Of a stretch of DNA of 64,000 nt, positions 1 through 11,240 are shown in pieces. A program made the position numbers and the translations under genes. Within the stretch, counting starts at the first letter, position 1. Each line of letters starts with the position of its first letter. Source of the stretch: Choanephora cucurbitarum (lineage: Eukaryota; Mucoromycota; Mucoromycetes; Mucorales; Choanephoraceae). The notes beneath the pieces were generated by a model that did no database searches, was not told where the DNA came from, and worked only from the letters and a program-made list of their open reading frames with translations. The stretch lies in assembly GCA_025331435.1 (NCBI GenBank), contig JAIWNI010000112.1, forward strand, positions 1 to 64,000, given 5' to 3'.

Positions 1-3000
1 TATTTTGGTGGCGGCGAAGATACGGTGGAATCAGCATTGAATGAACTCAAGAAAATGAAACAAGGAAAGATGCGAATGGTGGTATTCGCCCAATACTTTC
101 GGGAAGTGGCTCGTCGCGCTGAGGTCTTTGCCGAAAGGCAACTCATAGGGTACTTGAAAAATGCTGTGAATCCGGAAATGACGAGGGCGATTATTTATCG
201 TGGACCAAGCACTTATAGCGAAGCAGTAAACATTTGTATTGAGGTGGAAACAGATATAATAACTCAAGTGGAGAATAAGACAACATACTCTCCGGTATAT
301 CCTAGCCTCAGTGAACAAAAGAAAGAAGAAGGGGTAGAAAGTCAAAACTATCAAAAGAAATTTACTCAGGTCAGAAATCGCGACTTTAAGACTCTCCGCT
401 GCTTCAGGTGTAACAAGATTGGTCACATGAAGAAAGACTGTCGTGTACAGAAGAAAACTTATGGAAATCATCAACAAGGCCAAAATCACCAAGCATCTCA
501 AGGCTCGAAAAGGGAAGTTAACAACGAAAACTATAAGGAAACCGATACTAACATTTTTTCACACTTCTTGCAAAACAATAACGCCGAAGTTGAAAAATCA
601 CTTGATTATAGTCGACGCCGTTTCAAGGTCCGGGTCAAGACTGAATCTGGTGAAGAGGAAGCTCTGGTGGATACTGGTTCTACAATGTGCTCAATAGCGG
701 AGAAGGACGCTGAACGGCTGGAACTAGAAAGATACACTTGTCCCACCGAGGTTATTCGCTATGGTAATTCAACGACTCAGGTCACAAGCGATAAGGCAAT
801 CCTGAGGTTTTGGCTCGAAGATGGAAGCAAGACTGAAGCTCATCTATATGTGGTCAAGAAACAAAATGAAGGCATCATATTAGGTATGGACTGGATGATC
901 CAGGAGGACATAGTTTTACATCCTAGTTCAAAGTCTGTTCGACGGGAGGTTAAGTGTAATGCACATGAACCGGTGGTGGAAGCTCTACTCAATACCTATG
1001 TCAAGATAACCGAGATTCCAGAAGAACAGTCCATTACGACTGCTCCCTATAAACATCGGATAGACACTGGTGACGCGCTACCCTGTGTTATGCGAGATTA
1101 TCGTAGATCAGAAGTGGAAAACCAAGCCATTGCTCGAGAAGTTCAAGACATGCTGAAGAAGAAGGTGATTGTTTCAAGCAACAGCGACTGGTGTTCGCCG
1201 GTGGTGTTGATCAAGAAACCGGACGGTAGTTATCGATTCTGCGTGGACTACCGAGGATTAAATAAGCTGACGGTAAAAGACAAATACCCGTTACCAAGAA
1301 TCTCTGAACTTTTAGATAGGTTGCATGGGAGTTTCTGTTTCTCAACCATAGATCTCAAGTCCGGTTACTGGCAACTACCCTTGGATGAAAGGGACGCTAA
1401 GAAGACAGCGTTTGTGGCGAATGGCTCTTTGTACCAGTTTACCTGTATGCCCTTTGGTGTAGTGAATGGTCCCAGTTCATTTATGCGATTTATGCATATT
1501 GTGTTGAGGGGAGTTCCAAGAACAATGGTATATTTAGATGATATCATAATATACAGCAAGGATGAACAACAGCATGTTGAAGACCTGGAAAGGGTGATGA
1601 AAAAGCTGCAAGACTATAATTTGAAGATTTCCGTCAAGAAGTGTCAGTTTTTCAAACAAGAGGTCAAATTCTTGGGGTTTCTGGTCAGTCAAGAAGGCAT
1701 CCGCTCTGATCCGGAAAAGGTAGCGGTAGTCAAGACCTGGCCGGTTCCGGTTACTGTCCGCCAGTTGATGAGGTTTCTGGGTTTCTGTGCATTCTATCAC
1801 AAGTTCATTCAAGATTTATCTACGGTGGCTCGGCCTTTGTATCAATTACTGAAGAAGGATGAAGACTTTGGATGGACTGATGACGCTGACAAGGCCTTCA
1901 ACATACTTAAGAAGCGGATTACACAGCTACCATGTTTGGCATATCCAAATCCGTCATTGCCTTACGATATTCATTGTGATGCTAGCAACTATGGGTTAGG
2001 CGCTGTACTAGTACAGGCCGGTCGACCAGTATCTTTCGCAAGTAGGACTTTGACACCAGCGGAACAAAACTATCACACTACGGAGAAAGAATGCTTAGCA
2101 ATTGTTTGGGCTCTCGACTATTTTCACCCATACGTCTATGGTGCTGACTTTACGGTATACACTGATCATTCGGCCTTAAAGTCTATCTTGTCAACAAAAA
2201 CACCGAAAGGACGAATCGCTAGGTGGATTATGGCGTTGCAATCATATCATTTCAACGTTGTTCACAAAAAGGGCATTCTTAACCAAGATGCGGACGCTCT
2301 TAGTAGGCTCTCTCAGGACTCCCAGAACCCGGAATCTATTACCGTCGATACTTTCAAAGCATTACAATTGCAGGATCCTGAGTGTCAGGCCCTTCTTCGG
2401 GAGGGGGTGAAGGCCCCAAACGTATGGAAAAATGGTGTACTGGCAAGAAGTATGGATGACAAGACCGTAGTTCCGAGAATTCCGCGAGCTCTAGTAGCCA
2501 TGGTGTTGAAACATGCTCATGAGGGGGTAACTGGGGGACACTTTGGTGTGGTCAAGACTCTGGCCAAGGCACAAGAAACTGGATGGTGGCCCTCCATGCG
2601 ACAAGACACCGAAACATGGGTAAAACACTGTGAGGCTTGCCAAAGGAAGAAGATTAGAACAGACTCAACGGCGGCTCCAATGAAACCAATATCACCTCAC
2701 TACCTAGGTGAAATTTGGGCTTCTGATATTGCGGTTCTGCCGGAAAGCAAACAAGGAAACAAATATCTACTGGTGTTCATGGAGTATCTAAGCAAATGGG
2801 TGATTACCGCAGCTTTACCATCATTCGATACCGATCATGTTGTGCCGGTTTTGCTTTTTGAGGTGGTTCTTAAACTTGGTGTTCCTGGAAGGCTGATAAC
2901 TGACAATGGCTCGAACTATGTGTCTGAGGCTATGGTACAGGTGTGTCGAAGACTAGGCATTCGAAGGTCGCTTACTTCAGTAGAACATCCTCAGACTGAC

Positions 3001-3606
3001 GGCTTGGTTGAAAGAATAAATCGAACACTGAAGACTAGTTTGGCGATTTGCGTTGATCAGAATCCTGCTGAATGGGACCAACATTTGCCCTTCGTAACGT
3101 TTGCCTACAACACTGCGGTCCAATCTAGTACAGGTTTCTCCCCCTTTGAGGTGTTGTTTGGGAGGAAAGCAAAAATCCCGCTATTGCCGGACTTAGGACT
3201 ACCTATGGGAAGAACTTATGAGACCGAACCCTGGGCTGTATACCTCCACAACCACTTACCGCTTATTCATGGCAAGGTTCTGAAGAATATTGAACGAGCA
3301 CAAATAAGACAGAAACGGGCCTACAACTTCGGCAAGCGAGTTAAGAAGGTATATCAAATTGGTGATCTAGTGGCTAAGAAGAACTTGGAAAAAATGCCGT
3401 TCCCAAAAGAAAGATGGTCTGGTCCGTGGGAAATCATTGATCGGAACAACGAAGAAGGAACTTCATACAAGATCAAGAACTGTGCAGATCCAAAGAAAAC
3501 AACGACCGCGAACGTCAAGTACATGAGACCATGGTATTTACAAGACAGGCAAGAAGACTTGGTGAGCTCATCTAAAGGAGGGGATGATGTGACGCGCTTA
3601 GATTGA
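1..3606 (+). CDS. Ty3/Gypsy retrotransposon Gag-Pol polyprotein, 5'-partial
   Basis: One uninterrupted reading frame, open at the left window edge, so its true start lies outside. In order it shows a Gag C-terminus with a CCHC zinc knuckle (CFRCNKIGHMKKDC, near 405-440), an aspartic protease (VDTGST near 673), reverse transcriptase with the YLDD box near 1530, RNase H (DASNYGLG near 1980), and integrase. The integrase has an HHCC zinc-binding region (2510-2650) and a D,D,E core with TDNGSNY (near 2900) and LVERIN (near 3010). It ends in a basic GPY/F-like module (RWSGPWEII). The PR-RT-RH-IN order defines Ty3/Gypsy. No frameshift or premature stop is visible, so the copy is young or still active. 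The stop codon lies inside the 3' LTR. I see no chromodomain at the C-terminus. Confidence 0.93.
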   Translation, partial: YFGGGEDTVESALNELKKMKQGKMRMVVFAQYFREVARRAEVFAERQLIGYLKNAVNPEMTRAIIYRGPSTYSEAVNICIEVETDIITQVENKTTYSPVYPSLSEQKKEEGVESQNYQKKFTQVRNRDFKTLRCFRCNKIGHMKKDCRVQKKTYGNHQQGQNHQASQGSKREVNNENYKETDTNIFSHFLQNNNAEVEKSLDYSRRRFKVRVKTESGEEEALVDTGSTMCSIAEKDAERLELERYTCPTEVIRYGNSTTQVTSDKAILRFWLEDGSKTEAHLYVVKKQNEGIILGMDWMIQEDIVLHPSSKSVRREVKCNAHEPVVEALLNTYVKITEIPEEQSITTAPYKHRIDTGDALPCVMRDYRRSEVENQAIAREVQDMLKKKVIVSSNSDWCSPVVLIKKPDGSYRFCVDYRGLNKLTVKDKYPLPRISELLDRLHGSFCFSTIDLKSGYWQLPLDERDAKKTAFVANGSLYQFTCMPFGVVNGPSSFMRFMHIVLRGVPRTMVYLDDIIIYSKDEQQHVEDLERVMKKLQDYNLKISVKKCQFFKQEVKFLGFLVSQEGIRSDPEKVAVVKTWPVPVTVRQLMRFLGFCAFYHKFIQDLSTVARPLYQLLKKDEDFGWTDDADKAFNILKKRITQLPCLAYPNPSLPYDIHCDASNYGLGAVLVQAGRPVSFASRTLTPAEQNYHTTEKECLAIVWALDYFHPYVYGADFTVYTDHSALKSILSTKTPKGRIARWIMALQSYHFNVVHKKGILNQDADALSRLSQDSQNPESITVDTFKALQLQDPECQALLREGVKAPNVWKNGVLARSMDDKTVVPRIPRALVAMVLKHAHEGVTGGHFGVVKTLAKAQETGWWPSMRQDTETWVKHCEACQRKKIRTDSTAAPMKPISPHYLGEIWASDIAVLPESKQGNKYLLVFMEYLSKWVITAALPSFDTDHVVPVLLFEVVLKLGVPGRLITDNGSNYVSEAMVQVCRRLGIRRSLTSVEHPQTDGLVERINRTLKTSLAICVDQNPAEWDQHLPFVTFAYNTAVQSSTGFSPFEVLFGRKAKIPLLPDLGLPMGRTYETEPWAVYLHNHLPLIHGKVLKNIERAQIRQKRAYNFGKRVKKVYQIGDLVAKKNLEKMPFPKERWSGPWEIIDRNNEEGTSYKIKNCADPKKTTTANVKYMRPWYLQDRQEDLVSSSKGGDDVTRLD
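3574..3587 (+). other. Polypurine tract of the LTR element
   Basis: Purine-rich 14-mer immediately upstream of the inferred LTR start. This is the usual primer site for plus-strand DNA synthesis in LTR retrotransposons. Inferred from position and composition. Confidence 0.6.
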
Positions 3607-3811
3607 ACATCCGATTCGACTCAAGAAAGATCACCTTACAAAAATATCAAGATCAAGACAAATATCAAGAATAATTATCATGTTATAAATATTGAAGAAA
3701 AGATATAAATACAAACGAAAACATATATGAATAAAGGGGATCCAATCTTTCAATTACTAGATTTTTCTCTTTGTTATCTTTTATCTACTTCATACTCAGA
3801 ATAACGTCACA
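3588..3811 (+). repeat. 3' LTR of the Ty3/Gypsy element
   Basis: The LTR is inferred from its ends: it begins TGTGACG and finishes CGTCACA, a perfect 7-bp inverted repeat with the usual TG...CA termini. A purine-rich stretch (AAAGGAGGGGATGA, 3574-3587) directly precedes it and is the expected polypurine tract. It contains AT-rich TATA-like and AATAAA-like sequence (near 3700-3735). About 224 bp. The matching 5' LTR is outside the window, so the boundaries could not be confirmed by comparing two copies. The polyprotein stop codon and the last codons of the opposing PAS gene both fall within it. Confidence 0.75.
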
Positions 3812-4623
3812 CAATAATAGTCCATGACAGCATGAAATCGATCTGACCAATAATTAAAGAGGTAATGATAGAATTCAGATACATAAGCCCTTGTATGGCA
3901 GAACCATTGAGAGAGCAGAGGCTGATACTGAATCCACCATGACATGGCTGTCTGTTTATCTTCAGCAACCTGTATCTGTAAAGGTCGAATGAGACAGACT
4001 GGATAGAGATGGCTTGCGTCTACACTAAAGGCTACCCAATCATAATACATACTCTCTTGTATATCCTTTGCTGAGGCAGACATCAGACTAGGTAGTTTAG
4101 ACCATCGAATCAGTAGAGGTGAGGTATAGGCACGATAAGCAAGTCGAGCACAGAGTGATTGAACATCTTCTTGATAGACAAAGGCCATCACAGGTCTACC
4201 TGTCAATTCGCGAACTGATTGAGGTAGATTAGGGGATCGAGTGGCCTGTTCAATAGTGCCATAGGGACTCAATCGAAGGACTGAAAGCGAGCATGACCAC
4301 CTTGACTCAGAGGGTGCTCGTGGTCGAATGAGCCAATAGTCAAGGCAATGGTATGTGTTCAAAGGGTTTTGGTGAATGCAGATCTGACAATAGATACTAT
4401 GGCCTTCAGCATGTTGTAGACTGCACTCGGGTATATCTGATGTTAGGTTAGCAGACAGTTGGATACGAAGGGCATGATCAACTGAATGACCTATCAAATC
4501 TGCCAATGAATAGCCTAACCAATCAAGCATATCATCTGTTGCTGTCACAATAGACTGTGTTTGATGATGTGTAATCAATAGACCACAAGAGCGCAGAGGG
4601 CAATTGGAAAAAGAATGTGGCAT
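3796..4623 (-). pseudogene. PAS-domain protein, 3' end replaced by an LTR insertion
   Basis: A 275-codon frame from the ATG at 4623; an upstream in-frame ATG at 4716 would add a low-complexity leader and is less likely. The N-terminus reads as a PAS fold (...IVTATDDMLDWLGYSLADLIGHSV...), and a second PAS-like unit follows (ELTGRPVMAFVYQEDV). PAS domains sense light, oxygen or redox state or mediate dimerisation; no output domain is visible. The last five residues and the stop codon are read from the end of the retrotransposon LTR (3588-3811), so the natural C-terminus is missing. It may still make a shortened protein. Native partner and cofactor are unknown. Confidence 0.7.
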
Positions 4624-5129
4624 AATTAAGTAGGGAAGAAAAATAAAAGAAAGAGAGAGAGAGAGAGAAGATAGCGAGAAGGATATTACACAAAATAGCG
4701 CGTGACTTAGGGACATTCATATGAAAGAGTTTGTATCTCGTTGCCTAGTTTGCTTTTCTGCTTGAACTGACGTAGAGCCTATCTTTCTCGTTCAATAGTC
4801 TATTTGTAGAAAGTGCCATTGACTATCTACTTTATGAGTAGACTACTTGTAAGAAAGAAAAAAAAAAGTAATAGGATATCTATATGTGTTTTTAAGAACA
4901 ATTGTATGCACAAACTACTTTACACTGAAAAAGTGTGTTGCTAGGCTACAATCTCTTGTGGCTGTTGATTTCATGTTGCCATAGTAACAGGCAATGGTTA
5001 TAAACTGGTTATTTTCATGCTATAGACAGCTTTGGAAAAAATAATTGAAAGTTTAACTCAGAGCTCTGTTAGATAAAGTTTCGAATTTTTTTTCGATTCT
5101 TTTTTCTTTCTTTCTTCATCGACAACATT
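4624..5129. promoter_or_regulatory. Divergent intergenic region between PAS gene and MMM1
   Basis: About 500 bp upstream of both the leftward PAS gene and rightward MMM1. It holds a GA-repeat tract near 4650-4664 in the PAS leader, an RFX-type X-box at 4975-4988, and pyrimidine-rich sequence just before the MMM1 start codon. No open frame here looks like a gene. Confidence 0.6.
4975..4988. promoter_or_regulatory. RFX-type X-box (GTTGCCATAGTAAC)
   Basis: Matches the RFX consensus GTNRCC-N(0-3)-RGYAAC at every position. It lies 142 bp upstream of the MMM1 ATG and about 350 bp from the PAS start. RFX-family winged-helix proteins bind such sites (Crt1 in budding yeast, Sak1 in fission yeast). 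Which neighbour it would control cannot be told from the sequence. Confidence 0.5.
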
Positions 5130-6320
5130 ATGGAGAACAGCACAAATGAGTCCCTTACACCGCAACTGATTAAACTAATAACTGACATATCATGTTCAAG
5201 AAAGAGCACGCTTTCTTTCCTTAGTGGCTTTGTACTTGGGCAGATCAGCGTGATCTTGATTGTAGCCCTTGTTTTACGTTACTTGTTCACAGAAGACGTG
5301 CGCAATGTCAAAAAGGTACTGAAAATATTACCAGTATCATTCTATATTCTTACTTGATGACCGAATAGCGCTATATACCTTCTCGACTATCCAGTACACC
5401 ACCTTCTCGATTAAATGCATCTATACCTCTACCCAAAGATCATATTACATCTAAAACATACTATGATATGATTCACCATCCACCAGAAAGTACAGACTGG
5501 CTTAATGTACTATTGGCCCAAGTGATTCTACAGTATAGAGAAGATGCAAAGATCAATGATCGTCTGATTTTAGCCATGGATGAGATATTAAATGGAGGTG
5601 TCAAACCTAATTTTATAGGCCATATTCATGTCACTGAACTCAATCTAGGTGAAGAATTTCCTATCCTCAGTAATGCTCGTATTCGACGTTCAGATGAAGT
5701 GGGATCCATGGTATGAAGATGAGTAGATAATGAGATAGATAGGCTTATTTTATGTGTCTTTTTTTTTTGTTTATAGAGGGCAGAAATTGATTTTGAATAC
5801 AATGATCAGGCTACATTGGGCATTGAGACACAATTGATTTTAAACTGGCCTGTTCAAGCATTTGCAGCATTGCCTATATCACTTGTGTTGTCTGTCGTTC
5901 GATTTTCAGGCACTGTAAGTGTAAACAATACGAGAACAAGGCTTGTTGTTAACATGTTCTCTATAGCTAACAATCGAACTCATCAGTCCACCAGCCACAA
6001 CAACACAACCGGAGATTGCTCTGGATCGATATATTGCTATTTCATCTCATTCAGATTTCGTATTGGATCTAAAGGTTCAATCACTGATTGGATCCAAGAC
6101 AAAGCTAGAAGACACACCCAAACTAAGAGATTTGATCCAAACAAAGCTTAGGAATGTGTACATTGACAAACTTGTCTATCCTACTTTTGTCAAGATCAAA
6201 GTACCAAGCATGTGGAAAGAAACACCACCCATGCCACCCACTTCTGATCTGAATCCTTCTTTACAACCTACAGCAGCTGAAAAGATTGAAGAATTTGTAC
6301 AAGAAGTTAAAAAAAAATAA
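5130..6320 (+). CDS. MMM1: Maintenance of mitochondrial morphology protein 1 (ERMES subunit)
   Basis: Four exons joined in phase 0: 5130-5315, 5369-5710, 5777-5914 and 5967-6320, giving 339 aa. Residues ~30-53 form a single transmembrane helix (FLSGFVLGQISVILIVALVL). From about residue 95 to the end lies an SMP lipid-binding domain, with segments such as ESTDWLNVLLAQ and RAEIDFEYNDQATLGIE. MMM1 is the ER-anchored subunit of the ER-mitochondria encounter structure, which tethers the two organelles and moves phospholipids with Mdm12, Mdm34 and Mdm10. Length and order match fungal MMM1. The exons give an uninterrupted SMP domain, which supports the splice choices. Confidence 0.93.
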
Positions 6321-6373
6321 AAAATAAAACGAAAAAATCTTTTTTTTTTCTCTTTTTTTTCCATTTACCTATC

Positions 6374-8747
6374 ATGTATCGACCTCCACCAGGCAATTTC
6401 TCCAATGTAATCATTTTGTAATCTTGTCATGTACCAAGACTAATGCTTCTTTTTGTTAACAGTATGCTCCAACTCAACCAGGTCCTTTTCCTGGTATGTC
6501 GCCCGCCACGACATGGGGCATGCCAGCTATGGTAAGATGAACAAATAAACAACATGCTAGACCTAACACGTTATTAGCCTGTCTGGAAAGAACATCAAAC
6601 ACCTGAAGGTAGAAAATATTGGTACAATAACGCGACAGGCAAAAGTACCTGGGAAAAACCAGACGAGTTATTGACGCCAGAAGAAAGAGTATTAAAGGCG
6701 TCCCCTTGGAAAGAATATACCACACCTGAAGGCAAGAAATATTATAGTAACACCAAAACAAAGGAAACAGTTTGGGAAGTACCTGCTGAACTGAAAGAAC
6801 AACTTGAACAGGCTAAACAGCAGACTGCTGCTCTATTAGAAACGTAAGGGTATCATTACTCCAAAAGATGTCTTGTAGTCTAACTTCTGTTTAATATATA
6901 TTTATAGTCCATCTGAACCACCCAGTATGCCTATTCAATCTCATCCCATTCAGCATCATCCCATTCACCATTATCCAAACCAATCTATACGTCCTACTAT
7001 GCCTATCACCAGCCAGCTGATTGCACAATCGCCTGCTCCAGAATATGCTACTAAGGAAGAAGCTGAAAAGGCATTTTTTGGTTTACTGAAAGAAACGGCA
7101 AGTGAGATGATATGATATAGATGATGATAAAACTAATAGACGGATTAGGGAGTCAAATCCGATTGGACCTGGGAACAAGCCATGCGAGCTATCATCACAA
7201 AACCTCTTTACCGTGCATTAAAAACAACAGTCGAACGAAAGGCAGCTTTTCATACCTGGGCAGAAGCAGAAGCTAAACGAGAGCGAGAGGAGAGAGAACA
7301 AAAGGAGGCACGTCTAAAGGCAAATTTCTTCACCATGCTTCGTCAGCGAGATCAAATCAAATCATACACGCGTTTCCGTACTGTAGTCAAATTATGTGGT
7401 GGACTGACGCCCTTCTTGGCTGTGCCTGAAAGACAGCGTGAGGTCTATTTTGAAGAATACATTCAGACAATGCAACGAGAAGAGAAGGATCGGTTACGTG
7501 ATATGCGTAAGAACAGCATGGACAGCTTCGGTCGATTGTTGCGTTCGATTCCCGAGATCACTTACAAGACATCATGGAAAGAGGCACAAGAACTGTATGG
7601 ACAACGACAGAGAGACGAACATCTGTCGTTTGAGGGTATGGATATGCTTGATTTCTTGTCTGTTTTTGAAGAGTACAATCGTGCACTTTGGGAAGAGCCA
7701 TTGGGTGAATTGAACAAGCGAATTCAATCTCGAAGAAGAAAGGATAGAAAGGCTCGAGAAGGGTTTAAGGTAAACAAAGGCTTTGCTTTTGTACATATAA
7801 AATGGGGAGTTTTTTTATTAAAAGAAGGTAATTGTAGGTCTTGTTGAAAGAACTAGTTGCACAACGCCAGATCAATGTGCGTACACTATGGAAAGAGATC
7901 TACCCTATCATCAAAGATGATCCTCGGTATTTAGCTGCTGTTGGTCTGCCAGATTCTACGCCCTTAGATATGTTTTGGGATGTCATTGATGACCTGGATG
8001 AACAGCTCTATCAACAGAAAAAACTAGTATATGGAACATTAAAGAAGGCCAATTACGATGTAGACCTTGAGTCGACCTTCGAAGATTATCTGAATGCACT
8101 CGAGGTTGACAGTCATATTAAACAAGAGGTCAATGAAGACAATCTGCGCTTTATTTTTGAACACCTTCAAGCAAAAGCAGCACAACGCGTGAAAGATGAA
8201 AAGCGTCGTCAAGAAAAGAAATTACGGAAGAAGTTGGATATCTTTAGATACATCTTAAAGCATCTACAACCGCCTATTCAGCTAGAAGACAGTTGGGAGA
8301 CTGTCAAGCCACGCGTAGAATATTTAGAGGAATACAAGGATATTGAAAGTGAAGAAGCAAAACAAGAAGTATTTGAAAAATATCTAAAACGTCTCAAGGT
8401 AACATTGGTTTAACAAAAAGAAACAAAGACACTGACCTATTTCTTTAAAGGAAAAGAAAGAAGATGAAGAAGAAGAAGAGGAAGGCATGATCCGAGAGGA
8501 TGAAGAAGGTATGATTCGAGATGAAGATGAGCTTATGGATAAGCGTAGACGTAGTCGTAGAAAGGATTATGACAGTGAAAATGAAGAAGAGCGTAACAAG
8601 AAACGACGCAAGGTAAGATATAAAGCAAAAAGGAAAAGGCAGACAGACTAAATTGATGAGTGATAGCATCTATCCAAAAGCTATTCTGACGCAGAGGAAG
8701 GTGAAGCATTAGACGACTATCAGAATGATCCAAGAAGACTAAAATAA
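6374..8747 (+). CDS. PRP40: U1 snRNP-associated splicing factor PRP40 (WW and FF domains)
   Basis: Eight exons: 6374-6406, 6463-6531, 6578-6843, 6908-7097, 7149-7769, 7838-8398, 8451-8612 and 8667-8747, giving 660 aa. Two WW domains lie at residues ~36-66 and ~77-107 (PVWKEH...STWEKP and SPWKEY...TVWEVP). A Pro/His/Gln linker follows, then serial FF domains (FFGLLKETGVKSDWTWEQAM begins the first) and an Asp/Glu-Arg-rich tail. PRP40 bridges the 5' and 3' splice sites through U1 snRNP, BBP/SF1 and the Pol II CTD. The fourth intron must start with GC (gcaagt, 7098) to keep the first FF domain in frame. It starts 54 bp after MMM1 ends, in tandem. Confidence 0.92.
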
Positions 8748-9116
8748 AGTTGATATCCAATAACAAATAAAATCCATGGTAACCGACAAATGAATGCCAA
8801 AAATTATGCACTGAGTTTGAAATAGAACACAATTTCTCTCATGCTATAGACAGAATTTCTTTTTTTTTTACATCATTTCTCGTACTCTCTATTTCTTTTT
8901 TTTTTTTAAAAAATTACTCTTTTATCTTAGCTTTATGTATCTCGCGTTCTTATTTAGGCAAGTAGTCATCCTGTTGAGTTCAATATGCGAAGGAACAGAA
9001 ATTTTTTTTTTGTGGAAAAAAGAAAGCTAATACACTGTTTATAGAAGTCAAATTCAACATCTTTAAGCATTAAAAAAAATCAAAAAAAAAGTTGCAAAAA
9101 AAAAAAAGTTTATATC
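8748..9116. other. Intergenic, PRP40 3' end to FCP1 promoter
   Basis: Short AT-rich spacer with several long T and A runs (8870-8915, 9070-9110). No gene or structured element is visible. Confidence 0.6.
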
Positions 9117-11125
9117 ATGGAAACATGCAAGCATCAAATACAATATAACGGCCTATGTGCTGTATGTGGCACTTTGTTAGAAGCGTAAGTGATTGTTTAT
9201 AAAAATATTGATTCAGTCAACAATTAACCTATGAACAAACAGAAAGCCAATAGAAGCCTATGCCAATATGGGATATGATATAACAGGTTTAAGCGTCAGT
9301 AGAGAAGTAAGTAGTGAGGATCCTGTTAGAGAGAAAATAGAAGTGTTTATTGTTTCTCTGTCTTTTTTTTTTTAGGAAGCTGAAAAGTTGGAATCAGAGA
9401 ATGCAAAGCGGTTATTAAAAGCTCGAAAGTTGTCATTGATCCTTGACCTCGATCAGACCATTATTCACGCATCATGCGACCCTAAATATGAAAAACAGAC
9501 TCAAGAACCAAATATACGTCAATTTGTACTACAAAACAATACAATTTATTATGTTAAATTAAGGTAGCAATTTCTCTATAACTTCGCAAGCTAAATCATT
9601 TCAATAGGCCTGGACTTGAGGAATTTCTTAAAGAACTCGACAAGCTATATGAACTTCATATCTACACAATGGGTAACCGAGATTATGCCGATGCCATCAC
9701 TAAGGAAATAGATCCTACTGGTTCTATCTTCAAAGAAAGAGTTTTGTCTAGAGACGAAAGTGGAAGTAAGTAAACAATATATTCTCTTTTTTTTTGGCTT
9801 TTTCTTTACATTGCGTCAAGGTGTTACACAAAAGAAACTACAGCGACTTTTTCCTTGCGATATATCCATGGTGGTTGTGTTGGATGATCGTTCAGATGTT
9901 TGGAACTCTGCACCTAACTTAATACGAATCAAGCCTTGTAAGCTCACTATAAGCATGTATCTCTCTTGTTCTCTTGTCTTACCTGCATCGACTAGATGAA
10001 TTTTTTGTTGATAGAAAGAACTCGATTACACAAGCAGTGGCTGGTAAAGAAAATAGAGAGGCGAATTTTACCAAGGTAAAACAATTTACCTAATTGACTA
10101 TAATAGAAAAAAATGACGATCCCGATTGGGGAGCTGATAATGAGCTGATGGTGGTGCTAAAAGTAAATAACAGTAACATGATGAATAGATGAAGTCAATG
10201 AATAACCTTAGCTGCTTTCTCTTTATTTTCAATGAGTAGATCCTTCAAGAAGTACATCATAAATTCTATTCTATTCCTTCTGAACAAGCAGATGTTACGC
10301 GTATTATACCCAACATGAAAAAGCAGGTCTTGGCCGACATAAAGATTACTTTTTCAGATAAAATACTCTCCACTCAACATATCAAAGACCCTACACTCTC
10401 ATGGATATGGCAAATGGCCACTTCATTTGGAGCCACTTGCTCAGTTGACTTGACTGGCAAGACAACCCATTTGATCGCTATAAACAACAGTCGAAACAAA
10501 GTAAAAGCAGCTAGGGAATATGGCCACAACATCCACATTGTGACACCAGCTTGGTTACTAGATAGTACAGCGCGATGGCAAGTTCAGCCTGAAGACAATT
10601 ATGCAGTCTTAGACGTAGATCGTTCAGAACGAACACCATTAGATTCAGAATCTGTTCAAAGTGAGATGCCAACACCACAAGAAAAGGAACTGGAGAACAT
10701 CAATTGGGATGAAGCAAATCGGGAAGTAGAAGACTTCATTAATGAAAGTGGCATTGATGACGTCTGGGATGACACAGATTCAGACACAATAGATATGTAA
10801 GAGAGAAGTCAAAAAAAAAAAGTTTTTTTTTTTGTGTAGCACTAACCATTAGGGATCATCTAGTCCATGGACTACTCAACCACTTTGGAAAAGAAAGCAC
10901 GAAAGTGGCGGAGAAAGTGGCGGAGATGGTTCTGAAGATGAAGAAAGCTCATTATCAGGTAGCTTCTTAGCAAGACGGAAACTAAGAGCAACAAAAAGAG
11001 GGAAATCACAACTATCTAAAGTGACAACTGCACCCAGCTCGCGATGTACAAGCGGCAATACAACTGATAACGAGGATAGCTCATTAGATGCCTTTGTTGG
11101 CATGTTGGACCGAGAATTAGAATAG
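9117..11125 (+). CDS. FCP1: RNA polymerase II CTD phosphatase, FCP1 type (FCPH + BRCT)
   Basis: Exons 9117-9184, 9243-9306, 9376-9563, 9608-9765, 9821-9937, 9996-10043, 10107-10162 and 10240-10800 join in phase to a 419-aa frame. The FCP homology domain carries the catalytic DLDQT motif (LILDLDQTIIHAS) and a second acidic motif (VVVLDDRSDVW). A BRCT domain follows (...TWLLD-like VTPAWLLDSTARW near 10550). FCP1 removes phosphates from the Pol II C-terminal domain so that the polymerase can be recycled. A further stretch, 10853-11125, reads as a Ser/acidic tail ending SSLDAFVGMLDRELE, which fits an FCP1 C-terminus. The obvious donor at 10796 and acceptor at 10852 join it out of frame by one base. 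Either the protein stops at 10800 or a base is missing or mis-called. Confidence 0.85.
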
Positions 11126-11240
11126 AGAGAAAATAAAGAAAGTTCGAATCTATAAAAAACCAGCATAAATTTCATTTATTATTTTTTTTTCTTTATCTTT
11201 TTCTTCTTTTTTTTTAATTTTTTTTTTTTTTACAATAAAT

